NCBI GenBank assembly: GCA_033557685.1
Contig: JAWQRN010000214.1
Span: 1 to 33,977 of the forward strand
Source of the DNA: Sperchopsis tessellata
Taxonomy: Eukaryota > Arthropoda > Insecta > Coleoptera > Hydrophilidae
Length of the DNA stretch: 33,977 nt
Reading direction: 5' to 3'
Below the pieces are notes generated by a model that was given only the letters and a program-made list of their open reading frames with translations, did not search any database and was not told where the DNA came from. The translations under genes and the position numbers were made by a program. Below, one piece after another: positions 1-11,600 of the stretch; position 1 is the stretch's first letter, and the number at the start of each line of letters is the position of its first letter.

Positions 1-600
1 CCTCTCTGGTGGCCAGCAGAGGACGCTGCTTCCGCCCACATGGGGTTGTTTGCCAACCCTACCATTTTTATCAGCCAATTAGATAACGACCACACGAGAA
101 GCAGTACACGCCGTATAATTTTTCAATATTTCATATTTCTCAATTTTATATTTATTTTATTTCTTTTGTAAATATAGGTGTTTAATTGTATTTCCGTATT
201 TTAATTTCACCAGCAAGAACAAAACCACGTTTACAATACCAGATTTTGGTATCCAAAGCTCTTAACTTTTCCATGTATTTTTTTCCGACTTTCTCAACAA
301 GAAACTTTTCAACCATAATTCTTTGTAACTTTATTTGTGCCACTGGTCTATCTTTACTTTCAGCATTCATGACTAAGTGTCCCCATTATTGCCAACATTT
401 CCATGAAGCATACCCCAGATGCCTTCTTCAATCACATAAATTCATAACATTCCAAATTTTATGATGAAGATTGTCTCATTAGGTTCCCTTTCTTTTTTAG
501 ATGTATTGTTAAAATGTAGATCAAATACTTTACTTCTTCATTCTATTTATCATAAGCCTATCCATACCAAGAGATATCTGCATGCACTGCCACATTATAT
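1..600. other. 3' flank of HECTD1, no gene recognised
   Basis: The first 120 bases are less AT-rich than the rest and may be the edge of another repeat. On the minus strand 370-182 is an open 62-codon frame (contains DRPVAQIKLQRIMVEKFLVE) followed by AATAAA-like motifs near 160-170. It has stops just upstream and no relative I recognise. It could be a relic of a processed gene; I do not call it as a gene. Confidence 0.3.
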
Positions 601-1440
601 TCATACAGTGAGCTTTCAAGTTGTGTGACACAGCTCTACTTTTACAAGAGTTGGGTACAGTTCTATCCAATGAATTTAATTCTTCTGATGTCAAACAGTC
701 CTTTAAGACTGGAGTAATCCCGTTCTTGAACGTCCTTGTTGTAAGGCGTGCTGATGGGACACTGGGTCATTCAGTCTATTGCAAGCCCACGCACAGTAAT
801 CACTCATTCAATATCTGCGAAATCATTCCTTCTTCGAAAAATTGTTACTTTGCAATCCGCTGGAGTATACAGAATTCCATGTACATGTGGCTTAATGTAC
901 AAAGGTCAGACAAAAATAATGATCTCTACTTATTGTAGAGAACACAAAAGGTAAACCCGTCTCAAACAGTTATCTATATCACCATTATTATTATTATCAG
1001 CAGAACAGAAATTAGAAACAAGCCATGTAATTCTCTTTACGGCCAAAAATATTCTCGTCAAATCTTCTAATTACTTCCCTAGAATAATAAAGTCTCTTGG
1101 AAAACTATTTTATCGAATTTGCCAAGCTCTGTAAGGGAGAGTGGTAAGCCGAGCATTGCTAAGAAGGTTTCTATTGGTGCCCGACCATTTTTCAGAGTTA
1201 CATGGCAATCTAAAATTAGCGCCTTTAAGAACTACATGGCAAAAAGAAAAGCCAACACATAAGACTTTTCAGGAGTCCACCTAACATTCTCAAAAATACT
1301 CCATGTGAGAGCAACAATTTTACGTATTCGTGACATCAAAAATGTCTCTTCCCTAATTCAGAGATTTCCTTAGAAAATTTAGAGAAGCCCTTAAGGTTTA
1401 TAATCAATCCACCAATATTAATAACGATGGTAGTTTTCAA
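600..1440 (+). mobile_element. Penelope-like element fragment (end of RT and GIY-YIG)
   Basis: The + strand carries the border between reverse transcriptase and endonuclease typical of Penelope-like elements, spread over shifted frames: PFLNVLVVRRADGTLGHSVY then CKPTHSNHSFN (about 716-815), then GVYRIPCTCGLMYKGQTK (about 866-920), a GIY-YIG-type motif with YKG in place of YIG. Further on are AEQKLETSHVILF (about 1000-1045) and, after an interruption of about 250 bases, EALKVYNQSTNINNDGSFQL (about 1385-1445), resembling the usual C-terminus. Stops and frame changes show it is dead. The upstream RT core is missing. Confidence 0.75.
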
Positions 1441-2280
1441 CTTTCATTTGCTTAGTGCTATTGCACTAAATTACTTTTTCTTATTAAAATTAAACTCTCA
1501 ATACCAAGTCATCTGTACCTTTAATAATACACAACCAATTTATAGTCCAGCAAGAGTTTTATTAACACTCATTTTTACTGCAGCACTATTATCGAGGTTT
1601 TTCTAATTTTTACCTGTGTTTTCAATCCATGGTTTGGCTTAGGCTATGAAAAACAAAATTATTTAAAATGACAGTTCAGTAATAATAAGTATGTTTTCAA
1701 ATTATATGCAAAAAAATTAGAACTGACATTATTACTTTAATTAGTCGAGAATATCACTGCAGAGATTAATTTTGAAGAAAATAAAACACAAGTTAATGTT
1801 TATTCATTATGTATATTAGGATAACATTATATTTCTTAACATCAAATACATACAGATATATAATTTTCTACAATTATATTAGTTTCAATAAGCAAAAATT
1901 ACAATAAACCATAAATACCCAGGTGCACTACTCAATGACTCATCCTATATATTGAATGAATATTCTTTAATTAAATCACATACAAAAATCACTCGATAAA
2001 AAAAGAAACATACAAGATTTGGTCAATTGGGATCTTTCTATTTGAAATATTTCGCTAAAATAAGTTTCCTTGATCAAAAATTGATAATATGCAAAAGTCA
2101 CTAAAATTCGCTAGTGATTTATTTTACCCCTCGTGCGACAAAAAACTACGAGGATTAAATTTATTTTATATATATATGTATAAGAGATATCTACATTCGT
2201 AACAAAATAAGAAATGAATTTCCTAGAGTAAATAATATGAAAAAAGGCTAAATTTAAACAAGATCGGCACTTATCCATTT
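1441..2280. other. AT-rich 3' flank, nothing recognised
   Basis: Highly AT-rich non-coding DNA between the Penelope-like fragment and the HECTD1 3' end. It may contain an extended 3' UTR. No open frame, structured RNA or clear repeat was seen. Confidence 0.4.
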
Positions 2281-2286
2281 TTTATT
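2281..2286 (-). promoter_or_regulatory. Candidate HECTD1 poly(A) signal
   Basis: AATAAA on the minus strand (TTTATT on the plus strand), about 107 nt downstream of the stop codon, within an A/T-rich 3' end. Further minus-strand AATAAA copies lie near 2159-2164 and 2118-2123, so longer 3' UTRs are possible. Only the motif is seen; the cleavage site is inferred. Confidence 0.5.
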
Positions 2287-2392
2287 CCACCTTAGCATTC
2301 TTCGTTTCGAGCGCTGCTGCTTTCTTCAAAACATCAATTTTCGAAAGGTTTTTGTTTTATGTGAATATAAATTTCTAACTTTGTTAAGTGGT

Positions 2393-2675
2393 TTAATTTA
2401 AATGGAATCCCTTTTCCTTGGTTGCGGCTAATAGTCTTTGTCTCAAAATTTCTTCTGTGGGGTAATCAGGTAGCTTAAGGTAATGGACACACGTGTTTAC
2501 GGATGGATATGAGCCTTCACCTGCATCAACCTTTCGTACAACAGTCAGTCTCGGATATAAGTTCACTAATCCTCCTGGAGGTAAGGAACTGCAGCCTGTT
2601 GTGAACTGAAGGAAAGCCTTTCGTTCTTCTGGAGACATATCCAACAGAACATTGACAAACCTCAAGAATCCCGGA
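2393..2675 (-). CDS. HECTD1: HECTD1 last exon: HECT C-lobe with catalytic Cys
   Basis: 283 nt including the TAA stop at 2393-2395; acceptor TTAATTCACAG. Encodes SPGFLRFVNVLLDMSPEERK, FLQFTTGCSSLPPGGLVNLY, PRLTVVRKVD and SYPSVNTCVHYLKLPDYPTE, ending EKGFHLN. The Cys of NTCVHYLKLP (codon 2489-2491) is the expected thioester residue; TFGxLPP-type and hydrophobic tail features of HECT C-lobes are also present. Confidence 0.97.
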
Positions 2676-5600
2676 CTGTGAATTAAAAAAAATATCATTA
2701 ATTGCATAATGTAAATAGATTAAAATACACTGAATTGAATTACTAATAAGTATTTATGACAAATGTTTATTTCGGCAGTGAAACAGACCTCTTACAAGAC
2801 AGATAAGCCAGCAAGAACAGGTTTTATTTATTCCAGTTATTCACCTCAAATTAAAGCTCTGGAAATTTAGATGAATGTTGAAATAAGCTGATATCTATTC
2901 ATTTCTTTGCACATCTTAGCAGGTTCGATTATGTGAAAAAAGGTAGTACATCTTGTAATCACTCTAAATAGAAAAATTTTTTCAAATCAAATATTAAGTT
3001 GGGAGTCTGTCTTCATATATACGTTTTCTTACGCTACTGCTTACTTAAAATCTAAAATTATTTTATGCTTTATGTAAACAAATAGTTGTTTCTCTATTTA
3101 TATGAAAAAGGGTTCATGTATCAAGAGTATCTTTGATTTCGAATAAAAAATTGTAACATATGAAGAGAAAAAGACCAGTTTGACTACATTAAAGATATAA
3201 GGGCAATTATTTATTTTAAAGGAAGATTTACAGGAGACATAAGGATATCATATAACAGCACCATAGTTATAAAAACATACAAAAGAATCAATTTACTTTT
3301 GCTGGTGAGAAAAAATGTACTCAAGCATACTCTTCACTATTGTTTTAAATGTTGTGTAGGAAAAAAATTAAGGATCCTACTGCAAATACTACTCCAAAAT
3401 ATCACAAACATCTATAACAGAATGGTACAAAAGGGACAGTTTACGAAACAGCAAAAAAGTCATAAAACCATATTCTTCACACACTATTCAAACCTAAACC
3501 ATGGACATTATAGTTTGTTATACAATTAAGTCCCCCAGTAACATATCTCTTGAACAGATGATGACATTCAATGGAATAAGGTCTGCAACTTCAGTTAGTG
3601 TCTCAGCAATAATTATGTTGCTAAGGGGTCTAAGTTGAGTAAAAAAACTATCAATGACCATTCGGTACCAACCATTGTGTAGATTTGGAGTGTGTGAGGC
3701 GAATGTAGCTGCACCCAAAGTATTAAAGTTACCGGAAAATTATTTTTATATTAAAATAAAAACCAATTAAGAAGAAAAATTTGTACTTAAACCAATAATA
3801 GTTTCTATCATAATCTATTACACTCTACCATCATCAGAAAGAGATAATATTTCTGTTTTATAAAATTCCTGGTTTTTTTTTTAAATTTCTAAAGGGTCAT
3901 TTTAACATGTTCACAGCTCTGTGTCTTATTTCTTAAAAATTGTTCCAGTGACCGAAATAAGTGGTACTCAGAGGGAGCAATGAATAGGGAGGGTGTGGTA
4001 GAACCTCCCATCCAAGCTCCTCTCATAATAAATGATTCCTTTATAATCCCACCAAACACAGAGTAATATCTTTCGAATGGTCAAAGTTGCCTTTCTGATT
4101 TGTTTATTACATTTTCTGTTGTCATTTGTCCATTTTTCTTCAACTGTGACAATACATTTACCCCAAATATATACTCAGTTCAGAAATTTCTTACATTGAA
4201 CCTATTATAGCTTTATGAAGTTATTGCTATATTTTTTTAGAATCTTAGTATTAGCTAAGCTGTTTTGTAAACTTTATCTTTTATACCATTATGTAGTAAA
4301 GTCGTATATCTGATTATGTTAGTTTACTTTATGCCCTCTTCGATATAATATATAACTAATATCAAAACTGAAATGCATAGAGGGAACGCATGCATTCAAA
4401 CTTTTAAACGCAAATAATTGTTAATGTCCACTTCTTACAACAAACAGACACAGACCTCTGGAAGGTGTTTCATTATAGAAGAAAATTATTCACGAGGAAT
4501 TTTCTTCCCATTGATTTTCAATATACAAGTGCTCCAATGATTCTCTAGATGGGGATCTTGGTTATCCAAGATATTTAGGAAAGATTAAAAATAGGCACTT
4601 TAACGTATTTTTACAGATAATAATCCATTGACGAAAATGATCATTTATTTTGAAAAATTATACAAATTTGTTTATCTCATACATATTTTGTTATTTGGAA
4701 AAGGGGATGAAAAATTAAGTCTCCTAAAAATAATGTAATACTAACAAACTAGAACATTTTTATGTTATTTTATTTTAAAATTAAGTGAATATAGATATTT
4801 TTTTTCAATGTTTATTATTGCCTATTCTGTAATAAAAAAAAGAGCCGAATTTAAACTTACCCCCCCCATCTCTTAAGAAAACCGATTAAGCGGAAATGAA
4901 TCATGAAAACTTGCTTTAAAAGTTCTTATGGCTCTTTTTGAAGAAGTAAGATTATTATGCTCCACAAGTTGAACTAAACAATATCATATTATCGGATAAC
5001 ATGCTTCTGATGTGGTAAAATAGGCCATTCTTTCATATTGGTGAGTAGAAATATTCCATATAGTGAAAGTCGTAGTTGAAAGTTTGATATTCAGTACATG
5101 AATTAATTGCAGTCTCTAATCTTGTAAATGACATTGACCATGATTGAGCCTTCTAAGGTGATTGATGGCTTTATATTTTAACATCGTAAGTAGAGTCTCT
5201 AGCAGTCAATATGACCGCATCGCTAGCATAGAGAGCCTATATATTAAAACAAGACAGTGGCATGGTCGCCATTTTTGGACCCAAGCGGCAATTTTAACCA
5301 CGCCTACTTTTCATATAATGTAGCAAGAGGTCTTGACTTGACTCAATCAGCTGTTCAAACTGAAGAAAGTCACTGTCAATGTCGTTGTGTGCATAGAATG
5401 ATTAAAACCTGTTAAAATGCCAGGCAATACAACTAAATGTCTGTCCATCTTTAGCTAATGGAAAACAGTTGCCAAGGTGCCCACACTGTTTTAATATATA
5501 GGCTCTCTAGCATAAAGAACACACACTCTCACTTTGAAAACATTATTTGCAAAGTTGTACATAAATTAAGGAGAGCAAAGGGTCCAGGATTAACGGCTGG

Positions 5601-8600
5601 GGAACTCCACTGTCTAGAATTATGTCGAGAGGTACTCTCTTCTCCACTGAATGATCCGAGTTGTACCTTCTAGGTATGAATGCAGTAGCCCTCTCGGAAA
5701 TCTTTTCACTCCATAGTAATAAAGCTTTTATACAAGAGCCTCTTGGCACACAGTACCAAAAACCTGGTTATACATGTAGCAATTTCCTCTTCCTCTCTAT
5801 TATTAATTGCTTCCGTGATCCTTTTCACAATTTACAGGACCGTTGTTATTGGTGTTCAATTTACACAATATCCATGCTGGCTGTTTCGAAAAAGTTGATG
5901 TTTGACACAGATGGCAGCTATTGAACAATATTTTTTACAACTTCCCTTTTTAAAAATTGAGCCTTTTTGGAAAGTTAGAAACAAAGAAACATTTAATTAA
6001 CAGGTTAACTAGCAAGGTACATTTTCAAAATTTGCCTATAAGGCCAAAACGATATTGTTATTAGTAAAAGTGACTTAAGCACTTGTTACTTAATAAACTT
6101 GAAATTTTTCACAATAAGGGATTTTCATCCATAATTTGACCTCTTGTGAAATATATTAACATACCCATCTAGAGATTGAGCTCAATAAGTATTTTAAATG
6201 AAATTAGTGGACATCGAGGTATTTCAAAGTAAAATATAATGTGTATCTATCGGAAACCATTTTGGTCTTCACGATGTACTGCCATGGCAGTTAACCAGTT
6301 AAAACAACATACATAATGAAGAAAAATTAAAGTTAGATCAAAGAGCCAAAGATGCTATACCAGACAAAGTAAATTTTAGCGAGTAAAAGAATTGTTTCCA
6401 TTTGGAAAGTTATAGATAAAATAACCTACTATACATATGCTAACTAATATGAAAAATGTATCTCTAAATAAAAGGAAAAGATTCTTACCTATCTTTTGTA
6501 TATCCAAGTTTAGGTTCAGTGTAATTCAGCAGATCATCTCTGGTCCACTGAGGATTCTGGTCACCACACAGCATAACTCGCATCTCTTCAGGGCTGAAAG
6601 CTGCCAACTTTTCCATAGGGAATACCATAGAGAAGCCTTTATAAAAAGCTTCTAACTGCCTGTTGATACCCTTGTCTAAGCAGAAGGCAGTGGTCAAATC
6701 TGAATACTCCTCAACATTTTCTATATTAACCTCTATATCAGCACCACTTGGTATCAGTTCAGTTTCTGTAAAGCTAAAAACTTTCGAGCTCGGTGAATAA
6801 GTAAAAGCCAAAGCCAGATCTTCTAATAAAACAGGCCCTGACGCATAGTTCAGGCACAAATTTTGTATTTGATGGGACTTTGCTTCGGTAGATAAATGGT
6901 TGTCTTGAATAATCTTCTGTTTCTGCTTCGCAAGTTCTTGGATCTGCCTTAAGAATTTTGCTCGATGTGGGTCAATGTCAAATAGATCTTCCTGATTTAG
7001 AATGTTATGATACCAAGGCTTCTTGTCTTCAAAACTAATCTTGGGTGGATCAAACTCAAGCTCCTTTTCACTTTCTTCAGAAATTAAACTAGAAGTCATA
7101 ATGTCCTCTTCTGTTGTACGCTTTAAACTGGCAAAACCTATACGTTCATTAACAGTGTTCTGAATCTCACCATGACACATAAGTTTAAGGAAACTCTGCG
7201 ACAGTGGAAGGTCCACTAATCTATTGTCTTGTAACACTTTAGCTAAAAATACACCTAGGAACCAAAAGTATCTCACGGCTCTATCACAAATTTCAGAATT
7301 TTGGGGCAAGGGCGCGGGGAACAAGCCGGACGTCCTCCTGACATAATAACCAGGTGGCTTGATACCCTCTCCCAAGTCCACGGCCTCCTCCTGTTGTACA
7401 GTCTCATCGTCACAGATCCACATGGCAAGATCCCGACGTTGGAGATCCGCAGCAACTAAAGCATAGAATTCCAATGTAGGGCCCAAACCGGTGCCTTCTT
7501 CACCCTGGAACTCCACCTCAAGGATTGACTTACGATCACAATGAATCTTCATAACCTGCATTGCCCATTCCAGCAACGTCTCACCTAAAAAAGAAGAAAA
7601 GTATTAATTTAAAAACATAAGCTTATGATATTCTTTCAAACCTTTAGATATATTGGTCAAAACAAATAATTTATAGTACACCTACATAATGAAAATCCTT
7701 TTTCTTTTGACGTAATTCACCTCTCACAAAGTAGACTTCCCAAACATACAAATAAGCTTATAGACTAATAATGAAGGTTCAGGGAGCCAAATTAAAAACA
7801 CTATTTAATAAAGATAAATATATTAAAATAACTTCAATGAAAATAGAAAGGTTTACTATAAACTTCGCAAAAAATACTGACTCTATGTGTTAACTCCTTC
7901 ACGGCCCGAACTCAAACAGGTCAAGTTTAGGTTGAGGCCAGATAAGCTCGAAAATGCCGGGGATAGTGCTACTCGTGACAAGGCACGTAAAATTCAAATT
8001 TAGAACTTTGTCAAACCCCATACACTATAAAATAAGAAAAAACACCATCAAGAAATGAGGTTTTGGTCTAAACCACAGATAAACGAATTGGAATAAAAAA
8101 AACAAAAAAAAATTAAGCTGTCATTTATTTAAAATTTAGTCCATGTTATTATTTAGCTTTACACTTTCAATCCAAATATTAAAAAAATAATAGAAACACT
8201 TACCTCTAGGAACTTTAACTCTTTCATGTTTCAGCCTTCCAACTCTGAACTCATGTGGATCATCCCTTCTTGGTGATAATCCTGGAGTCCTCTGCCTTTC
8301 AATGGTGACATCTCGCTGTGTCTGCAACCATACGATACTCCTTGAAGCACCAAATGCAGTGCAATTGAAGTATAACTGCCTCGTCTCAAACGGAAAGAGG
8401 AATGGACAAGAATGGTTAAGTTCTTCACACCAAGCTGGCAAACTAGAGCTTGATAGTACCAATGCATCTTGTATTTGTTGCAAAATTTTGTTGGTTATTT
8501 TCTTACTGGTGTACTGGTCTGGCGTTACATCTACATCATTATTAAGAGTTTGAGTGTGGTCTAACTGTTTGGAGGTGGTAATCACAAAGAGGTGCCGCAG

Positions 8601-11600
8601 TAACTGCAGTACATCTTCTACGGTGCAGTTCGATACAGATGGTGTTCCTGGAACAGGCGTGCTTGGTGACAGTGTTGTGCCAGCTACGGAACTGCTTCCA
8701 CTTCGAGAATACAAGGTTACAACGGGTGTTAGTCGACCTTCTTCCAATTCTGAATTATCTTCCTTTATTTCTCTATATACAATTCTGCAAAATTAATATC
8801 AAAATTGTTGAAAATTTCCTTTTTATGTTGGTCAAAATAAATATCTGTGACTAAGACGAAAACAAAGTACTTACATATAAGTTGGCTCCCAAACACGTCT
8901 TAATTTCTCTTGTCTAGAGCCCATTTCTGCCATTTGAATCAATTCCTGCACAGCCTTAAATATTGTCCAAGTAGGATCACTTAATTCAATCTCAACATCA
9001 GGAATGCCAGGTAGATTAGGCCCTCTAAGAACAAGCTGTAATCTGGGTTGAGGTAAAAGTTCATGTTCAGAACTGGAGCCGCTCTCTTCTTGCCCAGGAG
9101 CAGGTACCTCAAGGTCTGTGGTCTGATTGACATTTGTCCTGCCTGGACGGGGATCAAAAGCTGGTATTAACGCAGAAAACTGTCTCTTAAGAACAAAGTC
9201 ATCATCCCATGAGCGTCGCTTACTGGGTCTAGCTTCAAAACCTTCTTCTTCCATGAACGTGAGCAGATTCCTCGAGACCATAACTTCTTCATAGTCATCT
9301 TCATTTTCTTCGTCGTCATTTTCCTCATCCTCACCCATATCTTCATCATCTTCTAATTCGGCAAGAAGTGTTGGAGCTCTGCAATGTTTGATATTTTAAA
9401 TATAATTATTCATCTATTTAATACGAAATTTAATACAGATGCATAAATATAATAAAAATGTTAAGAAGGTGAAAAAGTATGACTGTCTGCTGCTTGTTAA
9501 CTTTACAATCAGGAATAAAACAAAACAGTGTTATAAAAGATAACAGCGAAATCCCCTCATATATTTTAGTATTTTATATAAATTTAGATGATTTGTGTCA
9601 TATTTTAATTCAAATTTTGGTGTAAATCTTTTATTAAATATTACTTTAATTTAAAATTTTAAATAGAACAGTCAGTTTATTTTTATATATAATCAGCACT
9701 CAATTTTAAATAAGAGAAGAATATATTTTGGAATATTTATTATCAAAACAGTTAAAAAAATGTATTTATTGATCAAGTTCACCATTACCATACAATATTA
9801 AGTGATATCTGAGGGGGGGGGAGTTAAAAATAAGAAATTATTTTATTGTAAATATTCTATTTTGTCAAGTATTGGGCCAAGTGGATTATTAATTGATATA
9901 TTTTTTCAAGAACAGGTTGATACCAATACATGAAATGATAATTATGATCTTGTTGATCTTGACAATGTTAGATCCCACCTCGAATATGCAATATCATTGT
10001 AACTTTATGGTCGATTAAACAACCTCTACAGTTGTGGTTATTTCTAAATTTGGAATATTAAGAGGTTTAAGGTTTAGTTACTGTAAGAGTAATTATGTGG
10101 TACCAAAGAAAGGATATACAGGTTTTAAACATGTTAAAGTTTGCTTTCAATTGTTATGATTATTCTAATATGGTCTCAAAAGATACAAATTTATACTTAG
10201 TTCCAAATTAATATTCTTTATTTCAAAACAAACAAATACAATAAATATTGAGTTCGACAAAAATTCTATTCGGTTTTGAAAATAAAACACAAGTTTCAGT
10301 GATATAATTGCCGTTTCGTTCTAGCATCTCCTGGGCAGTCATAATTCCATGATCAAAGAATTTTCTGTCTTTACTGGAGAAAAACTATTCTATGTGAATT
10401 TTTACATCCCCTTCAGAGTTGAACGGCTGTCCATTCAACGAAATTTGAAAAGACCGAAACAAGTGGAAATTTAAAGGCACAAGGTTGGGCAAGTATGTAG
10501 TGTGTGCGAAAACTTCCCGACCAGGATTCTGTAACTTTGTCATGTCTGCAAAAAAGTGTGTAGTCTGGCATTGTCATGATGGAATACAATGCCCTTACAA
10601 TTAGCTAGTTGTAGATGCCTCTGGTAGATCATTGCGTTTAATTTTTCAGGTCAGGTGGACTCATTACATATCCAAATTGAAGGTTAGTTTGTGGGAAGAA
10701 GCTCGTAAAAAACAACATCCTTCCAATTTCACCAAATTGAAAGCATAACCTTCTTCGGGTGAAGTCCTGCTTTGGAGGTTGTTTGTAGTGATTCGAAGTG
10801 CTTCCCCCATTATCATTTGCGGTCCACATTGTTATAGACGATCCACTTTTTGTCCCCTGCCACCATTTTATTCAAAGAATGATCATTTTCTTCACGTTTT
10901 CACAATGAATCACATATGGAAATCAAGCCTGCTAACGTAGCTAATTTGAAGCAGATGGTTTTCAACACTCAATTTGGGTATTTGGAAAATATCCGCGATC
11001 TCCCCGGACGTATAATAGGGGTTGGTAGCGACTAACTCCTTCACTTCTCAGTTGACCAGCCACACGTTCAGCACATATTTTCCTGAAAGTTTTCGCCGCT
11101 TTCTTGCCTTTTTTAAAATAAATAAGCATGAGGTGATCCTTAAACACACAAAATACAACCGGTCTTGTCACAACACCGTGTCGAACTAAGTTGTAGTGTC
11201 AAGTATCTTACAAGTGTGCACTTGCAAGGTGCTTGAAGTTAAGTGTGAGAAAAATCGAAGAGTGTTTATGGCTAACCAGAAACTTACTTTGAAATAGAAA
11301 GTTTAGAAACGTATTACATATTAAGAAAATCACTCAAATGTTATAGATCTAAACCCAACAAGAGGTTAAAGTTCTGAACAATTTTAAATCGCTTATTTCT
11401 CTTGAACTAATTGGAAGTTTTTTATATAGTCTAATACACATATAAAAGGCACTATTCTCAAATTTCGATAGTGTATGCACAGGAAAAATTACAAATGTCT
11501 TTATTTTTACTTTCATAATTGATATGTTAAGGTTTGCACTTTACGGAGAACTTTCCCGTTTTTCAAAACAACGGACATCTATATACATACAATCCTTAAA

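Larger units (their letters stand above)
2676..6488 (-). other. HECTD1 intron splitting the HECT domain (3.8 kb)
   Basis: GT..AG intron between exon J and the last exon. It holds a mariner relic (3925-4085), a MITE (5231-5507) and a reverse-transcriptase relic (5540-5750). A minus-strand open frame at 3718-3518 (contains FFTQLRPLSNIIIAETLTEV) is unrecognised. The remainder is AT-rich with no feature seen. Confidence 0.9.

Noticed and set aside
182..370. 62-codon minus-strand frame with AATAAA-like motifs downstream
   Set aside because: No recognised family, and stops lie just upstream. Mentioned only in the flank description.
3518..3718. 66-codon minus-strand frame in the HECT intron
   Set aside because: The peptide looks protein-like but matches nothing I know; it has no splice sites in phase that would make it an exon.
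7891..7990. TTAACTCCTTCACGGCCC patch as a piggyBac-type end
   Set aside because: Only faint similarity to CCCTTTGC-type ends and no partner end; the GC rise alone is not enough.
9811..9825. Homopolymer runs (GGGGGGGG near 9812, CCCCCCC near 4860, many A/T runs) as functional elements
   Set aside because: Ordinary simple-sequence variation in AT-rich introns.
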